DNA from: Lichina pygmaea
Taxonomy: Eukaryota; Ascomycota; Lichinomycetes; Lichinales; Lichinaceae
Direction of reading: 5' to 3'
DNA: 64,000 nt
Assembly (NCBI GenBank): GCA_963422465.1
Contig: OY730169.1
Coordinates: 5,642,001 to 5,706,000 of the forward strand
Part shown: positions 12,273 to 22,819 of the stretch, in pieces
Numbering within the stretch: the first letter of the stretch is position 1
Layout: each line of letters starts with the position of its first letter
The notes under the pieces: generated by a model
The model's input: the letters and a program-made list of their open reading frames with translations, nothing else
Told to the model about the DNA's origin: nothing
Database searches by the model: none
Translations under genes and position numbers: made by a program

Positions 12273-13092
12273 CCAACGTCGGCCCGGAACTCGAGCTTCA
12301 CCCTTCTCTTACGTCTCACAGCACGATAGTCACATCTACCGCGCATCGTTTTGGCATTTCGGATTTCCGTCGGACACGCTCTCTCGGGCTCAGGCTGAAG
12401 CATCGTTGTGTTTATACCCAAAGCGTTCGGTTTGGACTTGCCGGGGCGGGCGTGCTCGGCGGCGCATCGTGGTCTTAGCGTTGAGGACATCGGTACCGCA
12501 TTCTGTTTTCGCGCGCATCGTGCGGTCGAGCCGATTTCAAGAGCAGGCTGCATCGTAGGCTATATCTGCGTCTCTTCATCCATCTATCATTCTGCCTTCG
12601 CACCCAGATACGGACCGGGAAGGCCTCTTGGCTTACACCACATGATGGACGCATCTATCTGGGCATTCTCTACCTCATCAAGCGGAGGGTATCATTCGGC
12701 ACCGCTACGGCCAGCATGTCTTCCTTTGGCCTCGTCTTCTGCACCCGCTACCATCTACTAGATGCGAGCGATAATGAAAAGACATTAGATCGTCATCAAA
12801 CAAGTGTCTGTGCTCCGTCCTCCTCCATACGCAGCGCCCCATCGTTACGAGTTGCACAGTACCCATACGTAGAAGGGGACCGCCAAGGGCAGAGGCCACG
12901 ACTATACCACGTGATCTCGCGATGGTTAGAGCGGGCCGCGCGCACTTGGTTCTAACCCTCACCCGAAGCCCGACGCGTTGAGTAGTAGTACGGAGGATGA
13001 TATCTTCCCTTATGGCAATTCAGCACGGGCGCGACGGGGCACGCCCTCGTCCGACACCTGATCGGTCAGTTGGTTCCGCATCCGCTATCACC
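12273..13092. other. Intergenic region upstream of MSH3
   Basis: This holds the 3' UTR of the PIP-box gene and the MSH3 promoter. No gene was found. Short frames on both strands have no recognisable motif. Confidence 0.5.
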
Positions 13093-16000
13093 ATGCTCTC
13101 GGTGAAGAAACAGAAATCCATCTCCTCCTTCTTCGGCTCTCAGAGCCAGGCGCCAGCGAAGCCCAGTGCCAGCACAGCGGGGGCTACGTCAATTGCGAGC
13201 GAGGAGACCGATGATGGCTCGCCGGCCCGTGTCGACAACGAACCTGCTCCAAGTGCTCGACCGGCTCGAGCAGCAAGACGGCGCAAGCACGTCATAGAAG
13301 ACGAAGAGATTGACGAGCCCGATCGAGGTGGCAACACGACGCTTCCCGCTCGTCCGGCGAAGCGACGAAAGGACGGCTCAGAGGCCTCGCCGTCGACGTT
13401 ACGTCGCACTTCCACCGCCGATCCTGGCCACTCACCGCGTGGTCGCGACGATTCTTCGGCCGTCACCGTCGCCCACAGCGCGCCCAAGAGATCCAAACCG
13501 CTGTCAGACAAGACATCGCGGTATCTCTTTTCGTCCAGCCCGGCTCAAGCGGGGGAAGACAGCGTCGCTGCCGCCATCGCCGAACCCGAGGACGAGCGGG
13601 AGAAGCGGCGGAAGAATCGGCTGCATGAGCAGTTTGTAAAGAAGCTCGGGCAGCCTACTGGACTCCCGTGGCAGATGAATGGCCGCAACGGCCCCACCGA
13701 CGTCCGCCAGAATGCAGGAGGCCCTGACGATCTGGGAGAGGGCGAGGACGAGAGCGACGACGTTGACGATACCCAGGCAGCAGGACGTGCCAAGTCGACC
13801 AAGAAGGGTGCGGCGGGACAGAAAAGGGGCCCCAAGCTCACTCCTCTCGAGAGGCAGATCTTGGACATCAAGAGAGAACACATGGACACGGTGCTCGTCG
13901 TGGAAGTCGGATACAAGTTCCGGTTCTTCGGAGAGGACGCGAGGACGGCCGCCAAGGAACTCAGCATCGTGTGCATACCCGGAAAGTTGAGATACGACGA
14001 GCGTAGGTGCCGCGGCTGCTGCCATCGTTGAGCACAGCACGTTGACGTCGGACCAGATCCAGCCGAGGCCCATCTTGATCGGTTCGCATCGGCGAGCGTA
14101 CCGGTCCACCGGCTCCACGTGCACGTAAAGCGTCTCGTGGATGCCGGCCACAAGGTCGGCGTCGTCCGCCAACTGGAGACGGCCGCCCTGAAGGCAGCAG
14201 GCGACAACCGCAACGCGCCCTTTGTCCGCAAGCTCACGAATCTCTACACCAAAGGCACCTACATCGACGAGGTTGAGAATGCTGCATCGGCCGCGGGTGG
14301 TGGAGCTCCGCCGACGGGATACCTGCTCTGCATAACGGAGACGAATGCAAAGGGGTGGGGCACCGACGAGAAGGTGCACGTAGGCATTCTCGCGGTCCAA
14401 CCCGCGACAGGCGACGTCGTATACGACGACTTTGAGGATGGCTTCATGAGGAGCGAGATCGAGTCGCGGCTGCTGCATAGTAGGTCGAGCTACGCTGGGT
14501 CTCCAAGGCCGCGCTGACGCCGGTGCCACTCAGTTGCGCCGTGCGAGTTTCTCATCGTCGGGGACCTCTCAAAGGCGACCGAGAAGATCATCGACCACCT
14601 CTCCGGTAGCAGGTATGGCTGTGGCACCCAGAGCTCGGTGGTCGACCGCTGACCGTTCAGCTCGAACGTCTTTGGCGAGAAGACCCGAGTAGAGCGTGTG
14701 CCGAAGCCCAAGACGATGGCGGCGCAGGCCTACAGCCAGCTATCGACCTTCTACGCCGACAAGATGAAGGCGGCCGGCGGGGCAGACGGAACGGCAAGCA
14801 AGCTCCTGGACCGGATCCTGCAGCTGCCGGAACACGTCACCGTCTGTCTTTCTGCCATGATCACGCATCTGACCGAGTACGGCTTGGAGCATGTCTTTGA
14901 CCTGACCAAATACTTTCAGCCGTTTGGCGCCCGGTCGCACCTGCTGCTGAACGGCAACACGTTGACCAGCTTGGAGATCTACAAGAACCAGACCGATCTC
15001 GCAGCCAGAGGAAGTCTCTTCTGGTGCCTCGATCGAACCCGCACGCGGTTCGGACAGCGGCTGCTGAGGAAGTGGGTCGGACGTCCGCTGCTCGACAGGA
15101 CGCAGCTCGAAGAACGCATCGCCGCCGTCGACGAGCTGAAGCGGGGAGACGGCAAGCACGTGGTCGAGAAGCTGAAGGGCCTGCTCGGCAAGAGCAAGAT
15201 CGATCTGGAAAAGAGCCTGATCCGAGTCTACTACGGCAAGGTGAGTCGGGCAGGCTGGAGCATGGGCGTGCGTACGGGCTGACGCTGGGCGCAGTGCACG
15301 CGGCCGGAGCTCCTGGGCGTTCTGCATATGCTGCAGAGGATCGGTGACGAATTCGCCTTTGTCAGGGGAGCAGGCGAAACTGGACTCCAGTCGACCATCG
15401 TCAACGACGCCATCCTGTCGCTGCCAAGAATCGCCGGAGACGTGGTCGAGTACCTCGACAGGATCAACCCGGAAGCAGCGAGGAGGGACGACAAGTATGC
15501 ATTCTTCCGAGAGGAGTACGAGACGGAGGCCGTCACAGAGCGAAACTTTGTACGCATGATCGAGCCGGGCTTCGTCGACGCTGTTTTCTGACGGGTCCGC
15601 AGGGCATCGCGAGCGTCGAGCACGAGCTCGACGTCCATCGGGCCGCGGCTGCCGAGAAGCTACGGAAGAAGAAGGTCGACTACGTCACGGTTTCCGGGAT
15701 CGAGGTCGGTCTCGCCAAGACGCAGGGGTTCCACGTCGGGGAGGGTGACGCTGATCCGGAGCAGTATCTCATCGAGGTCGAGAACGCACTCCTCAAGAAC
15801 GTTCCGGCGTCGTGGACGAAGATCAGCGGCACCAAGAAGGTGTCTCGCTTCCACACGCCCGAGGTGGTCAAGCTCATGCGCGAGCGCGACCAACACAAGG
15901 AGGCCCTCGCGGCCGCGTGCGACGGCGCTTTCGCGGCGCTCCTGGTCGAGATGTCGTCCAAGTACCAGGGCTTCCGCGACTGCGTCCAGTCGTTGGCGGT

Positions 16001-17517
16001 CCTGGACTGTCTCCTGTCGCTCGCCGACGTCGCCGGCCAGCCGGGGTACGTCCGACCGGAGTACATGGATCGGACCGGCATCGTCGTCGAGCAGGGACGG
16101 CATCCGATGGTGGAGCAGATCTTGCTGGACAGCTACGTGCCCAACGACATCTCGCTGTCGGCGGACGGCACCCGGGCCCTGCTGGTGACGGGGCCCAACA
16201 TGGGCGGCAAGTCCAGCTACGTGCGACAGGTGGCGCTCATCGCGATCATGGCTCAGATCGGGTCGTACGTGCCGGCGGCGAGAGCGAGGCTCGGGCTCTT
16301 CGACGCCGTCTTCACGCGCATGGGCGCCTTTGACAACATGATGGCCGGGGAGTCGACCTTCATGGTGGAGCTGTCGGAGACGAGCGACATGCTCAAGCAG
16401 GCGACGCCGCGCTCGCTCGTCATCCTCGACGAGCTGGGCCGGGGCACGTCGACGCACGACGGCGTCGCCATCGCCCAGGCCGTGCTCGACCACGTCGTCC
16501 GGGACGTGCGCTGCCTGACGCTTTTCATCACGCACCACCAGGCCCTCAGCGGTATGGCGCGGGCCTTTGACCAGGCCGAGCTGCGCAACGTGCACATGCG
16601 CTTCGCCGAGAAGGGCGACGACGGACGGGAGATTTTGTTTCTGTACGAGGTCGCCGAGGGGGTGGCGCATCGATCGTACGGGTGGGTTTCCAGTCTCGAT
16701 CTCACGTCCGACACCATCACACGCACCGCCCAACCCTCTCTCCTTTGGCCTTCCATCTCCCGTCGCATCCGGCCAGCGGCTGTCTGTCTGTCCGTCCCGA
16801 CTGACGTGCTCGCGACACAACTCGCAGATTGAACGTCGCTCGTCTCGCCAACGTGCCGTCCTCCGTCATCGACGTTGCCGCCGTCAAGTCCAGGGAGCTC
16901 GAGCGGAAGATGACGGCCAAGAGGCTGGTCGGACTGTATGTCTTGTCTTTTCGTTCTGTTGACGCTGTCGGGGTTTCTCTGTCTCTACCGTTAGGGGTTG
17001 AGAATTCTGCCTGCTTTTTCAGCTGCTGTCGTTTATCCTTGTTGGTGCCGTCGCACTTTTTGTGTGCAGTCTTCACTTTCACGTCTCGCGACGTGCTTGA
17101 TGCATCTGCCTGCTTTATCTATTGTCTATTCTATTCTTTCCACTCCCAACTCATGTTCTCCTCTCTCCTTTTCTCCAACTTGTTTCTCCTCTCATGTCCC
17201 ATCTGCTCCTGAACCCTCTATGTCACGCTCTCCAGCTCCCTTCGACTAGCTCAACTCCCTTCAACTCCCCTTTCCCTCATCTCTGCCATCTTCATCAATC
17301 CAAGACCCTCACATCACTCATGTCGCAGTCAGACCCGGACACACTAACATCTCCACCCCACAGATCTCACCTGCTAAGCTCGATCCTCTCCCACGCGGGG
17401 TGTGTATCTCCAGGAGATGTCCCTCAAAGTCAGGCAGCCCTCTCGCAACCCCAAGAAGATATTCTGCGGGCGAAAGAAGAGATGGAGCAGCTTGTCCGTG
17501 GGGTCGAGCAGCTGTGA
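13093..17517 (+). CDS. MSH3: DNA mismatch repair protein MSH3 (MutS homologue)
   Basis: Partner of MSH2 in MutSbeta, which recognises insertion/deletion loops in the nucleus. Nine exons: 13093-14002, 14063-14479, 14534-14612, 14661-15240, 15295-15549, 15603-15704, 15765-16681, 16828-16935 and 17364-17517. They sum to 3,522 nt, or 1,173 aa. The N-terminus has a PIP box, QKSISSFF (residues 7-14). The mismatch-binding domain starts at [20 protein letters not shown] and includes [12 protein letters not shown]. The ATPase has Walker A GPNMGGKS (924-931), Walker [11 protein letters not shown] (D1003, E1004) and FITHHQAL. The C-terminus ([13 protein letters not shown]) matches the family end. The start ATG places the PIP box at the extreme N-terminus, as is usual. 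Odd points: the intron at 15705-15764 is 60 nt, in frame and has a weak GTCGGT donor; the last intron (428 nt, pyrimidine-rich) is far longer than the rest. Confidence 0.95.
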
Positions 17518-18727
17518 TTAGTTCTGCTTGTTTTTGCCTGTCGATGCTGTCTTTGCCGTCTTTGCTGGTCTTTGCTGGTCTTTGCTGGTCTTTGCCCTAG
17601 CGTCAAGAAAATTTCCACACGACTTGTACCTTGTATCTCAGTATGCAGTTGGACTACTTACATAGTCATTGTCGCTGTCGAGTGTACAGGTAGAAGTGGG
17701 AGAAGAAGAAGAAGAAGAGAGAAGTACAGTACCATGATGCTTGGAAAAGGTGAGAACATCAGAAAAGCCAAGTCAGCTGTGTGTATGTGTGTGTGTGTGT
17801 GTGTGTCAATCCAAGTCTTTCAGTCAGATGGCTGACATGTAGTGTGGATGTGTGGGGGAGTGATGGTGTAAATATGCAGATATGTGGGTCTGTGAATATG
17901 CGGGTGTGTGATGGATGGTGTGATGACTTGAATGTATGATGATGTGATAGCATGATAGCCTGGTAGCGTAATAGCGTGACAATATGAATACATGCCAATC
18001 TGACACTTATATCCACTTCTAACCTCCCCCCCCCCTTCTCTCTTCCCTTTCTCCAACCAACCCAAGTGTCAGTCTACCGAAGCACTACACTACACATATT
18101 GATACTCATCATCACTCACTCCATCAGCTGGTACACCTTACCAAGTGCTAAAAAGTCACCAGATTGATCTGGCCAGCTGGCGGGGTTGGTCTTGGTCGGA
18201 TGATTCTGCGCGGGTGCTTCTTGGTGCAGTGGTCTCAGGGGGCCTCGGGGGGGGGGGGGGGGGGGGGGGGGGGAATCGAGGTTGTGGGGGAAAGAGGCGG
18301 CGTGGTTTAGAGACCCCGGACACATCCATCACCACTCTGGCCAAGTACCGTAATTAATCACGGCGAAAGTGGTGGCACCGGTCACCGGTCCCGTCAGGGA
18401 AAGTGATTCTTGCAGTGCGCAGACATATTCCTGACGGTATGTACTCCGTATATACCTGGAGCGCTCTGTGGAAAGAGGAGTGCTTTGTGGACCGGGGGAG
18501 TGCTCTGTCAGAAGAGAAGTGCTTTGTGGAAAAGGGGGAATGCTTTGTGAGAAGAGGAGTGCTTCAAGATACAGAGGTACAGAGAAAGAGATCAGAAGGG
18601 GAAGTGGAGGACGAAAAAACAGAAAGAGTTGGTATGGCAAGGTAAGATACAATACAATACGATACAGCGTCGCTGGCACTGGCACCAATGTTCATGATCA
18701 TGTGCATGTTCATAATCTCTCCCTCGA
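17518..18727. other. Convergent intergenic region with simple repeats
   Basis: This lies between the 3' ends of MSH3 and the TBC gene. It contains a GT run (about 17780-17805), ATG/TGA-rich low-complexity sequence (about 17860-17990), a pure G run of roughly 27 nt (about 18247-18273), and four short near-repeats of a GTGCTTTGTGG-type unit at about 18475-18565. No coding region was found. Confidence 0.5.
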
Positions 18728-20362
18728 TCAGTCTGTTCTACCGGGACCGGTATTGCTCCCTCCAGCTTCGCCTCCACTTCGCCCGTCACTTCGCCCATCA
18801 CCTCCTACGCCCATTCGTACATCACCACCGCCACCACCCAGACGACCACGATCACCGCCACTATTCGTCCAGCCTCCTCCAAGACCGTTCCCGTTCCTGG
18901 TCGACGACTCCTTCCCGGCGCTTCGCACGGCGATGATAAAGTTGTCTTCGTTACCGAGGTCTTTGACGGTGAGGGCCGAGAAGACGGGAGGGGGAGGAGG
19001 AGGAGGAGGGGCTGAGGCCAACGAGGAGGATGCTGACGACGACAATGATGACCATGATGGCAACGGTGTGGTTATTGTTGTTGTGCCTGCTGCTGCCGCT
19101 GCCGCTGCTTCTGCTTCTGCTGTCGCCGTGGCCTGCCAGCTGAGTTTCTTTTCGAGTTCGACGGCGGGACTCGGTGTGACGTGGGTGTGGGTGTGAGTGT
19201 GGCCGGATGGTGTTGGGTTGAGGCCCTGCGGGCCAGGATGAGAGTGGCCAGCCTGTTGATGCTGGGGATAGGATGACGACGACGATGGGCCCGGAAATGG
19301 CAGGTCTTGATATCGATGCAGCACCTTGCCGATGATGGCCACGGCCGCGCGGATCAGTGCGCGGTCTCCCTCGAACACGTACACGTCCCACACCCGACTG
19401 GCGTGGTCGATCGGGAGGATCTTCGTGAAGAGCGACCGGAACATGGGTTCGAGGTACGACTCTGGCGAGGGGTGTGCGGACGGCGACGGTGACGGCGACC
19501 GTGCTGTCGTCGTGGCCGTCGATGGTCGGCCGAGTGGGTTGGGACTGTTGCTGCGTGCCTGCGTCGTCGGGCTTCTCGACCCGTTGGTCGGAGACGGCCC
19601 GACCAAGAACGAAGACGAGCTGGGAGACGCCGACATGCCCGGCACGCTGCTGCTCCGCGTCAGGTGCTGGTAGATGCCAGGGAACTTGTAGGCCAGCGTG
19701 CGCAGCGTGATCTCGTACGTCTGCGACACCGCGGACGGGTCGTTGGTGAGGAAGGCGAGCGGGATGGAATTGTTCAGGAGGTTCGACAGCAGCACAAAGG
19801 CCTGCGCTGGCCCAAGATTGAGGAGCAGGAGCGCTGCGATGGTCTGTACTTTGATCGTCCGGTCGTTAGTCTTGTGTTCGATGCTCGGTGTACACGTGCT
19901 CGATGACAGAACCAGAAAAAAAAGGGCCCCCCTCGCGGTTTCCCCCCCCCCCCCCCCCCCCCCCCCCTCCCCGAAAAGGGGGACAATGGACGGGGCATGC
20001 CCTACAAGAAACAAGGAACGATAAACAAAAGCCAAAACACAGCAACAACAACACCACCACCACCACCACCCCCAACAACCAAAAAAAAAAAGCCACACTG
20101 ACATTCGTGCCGTAGATGTACCCGACATCAGACCGATACATGGAATAAGCCATGAGCAGGTCGACGAGGGCCTGGTGCAGCGGTCCGCCCGGCTGGAAGA
20201 TCCTGAGCTCGGGAAAGGTCGTCTTGGCGTCGCGCCGGATCGCGTCGAACCAGTCGTGTTCGCGACGACGGTACTCCTGGGCGTGAGCGTCGGCGTGAGC
20301 GTGAGTGTGAGTCTGGCCGTCTGTAGCGGTCGCTGCGTCGGGATGGCGGTCGGCGTCATCGC

Positions 20363-20399
<37 letters not shown>

Positions 20400-22109
20400 C
20401 TGCTTCTCGGCGTCGCGAGCCCGCTTGAGCGCGGCCTTGTAGCTGTTCTCCGTGAGCTCGAGATCGTTGCGCACGGCGCGCTGCCAGACGAGGCCGCGCA
20501 TCTTGGGCGGGATGCCGCGCCACCAGAGCTCGCGCGTGCGGGGCTCGGCGAGCGCGCCGCGGTCCCAATTCGGCAGCACGTGGTCCTGCCAGAGGTGCAG
20601 GATCGAGATCTTGACCTCGTCGCGCCGCCGTCGATGCTCCTCGTCGCGCTCGGCCCGTCGTCGGTCCAGCTCGAGCGAGCGCGCCATCATGCGCTGGTAC
20701 TCGCGCAGGTGCCGCTTCTCCTCTTCCTTGCTCTTCGGCGGCAGCCAGCTCGGCCGCGTCCGCGTCAGCACCGCCTCCTTCTCCTTGCTGATCGGCAGCG
20801 GATCTTCGACGACGCCCGTCTTCTGAACCGGCGGCAGCTCGACCTGCGCCGTTGCTGCCGTCGACGAGGGCGGTCGAGATCCGACCTTCGTCCTTCCGGA
20901 TTCCGCCTGGCCTGGCTTCTCTTTCACCTGGCCGTCGTGATCGAGCATCTGCTGCCGCTCGGCGTGCGCCTGCAAGGCCTGGGTCAAGTCTCTCGTCTCC
21001 TCGCTGAGCTCGTCCATGACGGTGTTCCAGGTCAGGGTGCGCGAGTTGCGCAGGGACTGCTGACGGCGCGCCGAAATGCTCGTTGGCATCGTCGTCGCGC
21101 GAGCGAGACCAGGATTCTTGGGCGACGCCAGCGTCAGGCTCGTCGACCGCTGCTGAGAGACCGAACGCGGATGCGCCTGAGCGTGGGCGTGCGACGGGGA
21201 CAGCGACGACGAAGGCGACACCGATCGAGGACCGGCTCTGGCGACGTCCGTAGCGGCTGCATCTGGCAAGGAACTCCGTCGCTGCGGGATTCCCGTAGGA
21301 GACATCAGGGCCGGCGTCAGAGGTTCCGCCACCGAGGTGCTTCCCTCGGCAAGGGGTTTCGGCGAGATGGGCACATTCCAGAAGACGGCATCGTCCGGCA
21401 CATCGTCATCGGAGTCGTGGTACTCCGCCTCGAGTTCCTGCACCGTCTTCCGGTTGGGCTGCCACGAGCTTCTCCTTGGATTTTCCCTGGCCGCGGTCGG
21501 AGGCGCATAGCTCCCTCGACGCGGCGGAGGGGGTGGTCCGCCGTTGGGTGTCTTCTTCCGCCGACCATCCCTTGTGGGCGACGACGACAACGAGCGCACC
21601 AGCGACGGTCCGGCTCCTTGGAACGAGGGCGATGTCGTCGAGGGGCTGACCAGTCTCCTTCCAAGACCACCGCCGCCGCCGCCGCCGCTGCCGGGGACGG
21701 GGGCCAGACTCGGCGCGAAACTGGGATATCTGCTGTCACCCCTTGCGGCGGCGATGCCCTGGAACTGCTCCTTCAAGGTCGGGAAGCTTGGCCTCCTCGA
21801 CTCGGCCGGACGGTTCCAGCTATGGCCGGTGGATGTGCTCGGACGGTGAAAGCGCGGACCGGGGAACCTGGAAGGCGGCGGCAACGTCGATCCCTTGCGG
21901 GCGCCCGAGGTCGATGCCGTCGCCGTCGCCGAGGCGCGACCAAAGGCAAAGTCGTCGGCGTCCTCTCGTTCATCCTTGAGGGTGATGTCCTCGAAATGCG
22001 ATGGGTCGGCGTGGCTGCCGGCGCGGTGGTGGTCGACGGAAGGTCGGTAGGACGTCGACCGGGATCTGTACCCGGTCAGATCGGGTCTAGCGACAGACGG
22101 CGAACTCAT
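18728..22109 (-). CDS. TBC (RabGAP-like) domain protein, TBC1D12/14-like
   Basis: Rab-GAP fold protein likely acting in vesicle or autophagy traffic. Two exons: 22109-20103 and 19843-18728. The 259-nt intron (donor GTCAGT) contains a long C run. The product is 1,040 aa. Residues 1-500 are Ser/Pro-rich and disordered (MSSPSVARPDLTGYRSR...). The TBC domain starts at WWRGIPPKMRGLVWQ (about 525) and continues through FPELRIFQPGGPLHQALVD and YRSDVGYIYGTN to ASRVWDVYVFEGD. Poly-Gly and His/Thr-rich inserts interrupt it. The two catalytic finger positions are altered: the Arg of IxxDxxR is Thr (T630 in IRRDAKTTFP) and the Gln of YxQG is Tyr (Y666 in YIYGTN). Canonical dual-finger GAP chemistry is therefore unlikely. 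The C-terminal tail is Gly/Ser-rich. An upstream TTG-initiated extension was not used. Confidence 0.88.
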
Positions 22110-22819
22110 TTCGCCATGTGGACGTGACTGTGGACGTGGATGTGGATGCAAGTGTGGACTGCCCTACAGCATCAACTCCTCCCAGCTTAGCTCCTCGTCT
22201 TCCGTCCGTATATATCAGATCGGATCCAGTCAAAGCCACCAGAAGATCTTCAGGGGAGGGGGGAGAAGATCGAAGCTTTGCCCGGGCGGGACATGCGAAA
22301 CGAAAAAGTGATATCACAACACAAGTCGTAGGTCGATGCAGGTAGCTGCTCGCGGCGACTAAGCGGGCGAGTCACTCGTTCTCGACTCATCTTTTTTGTC
22401 GGCGTGCCGTTCATGTGTCGTTCGTGATGCGACCCGCCGGCGATGTCGACGGCGACGGTACGACTTATGACGTGTAAACAATGTCGTCACGTCAACCTCG
22501 CAGTTCATGGCAAGAATCATCGCGGCAGAACCATGCACTGCCATCCTGATGGCCAAACCAGGAGTGCATTGACTGACAGGCTGCCTCGGCGAGCCTGATT
22601 CTGGAGGAGAGATTCAACGCGAAGCCGTGCGATATGCGCGATATGCGCCGTGCTAGAACAACGAGATGTGTCCAGATGCAATACAAGTACCAGCACCAGC
22701 TCCCAGACCTGCTTGAGCCCTTTCTTGCTCCGACGTCTACGTAGATTAGGGTATCGACGAAGAGGCTGAAGAACCATGTCCGACGACCAGCCTCCGCCGG
22801 GCACGACGGGAACGACGCT
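22110..22819. other. Intergenic region between TERT end and TBC start
   Basis: Both flanking genes run leftward, so this holds the TBC promoter and 5' UTR on the left and the TERT 3' UTR on the right. No further gene was seen. Confidence 0.45.

Noticed and set aside
20175-22127. 650-codon plus-strand frame opposite the TBC gene
   Set aside because: It is a shadow of the minus-strand TBC protein; the Arg-rich product has no recognisable motif.
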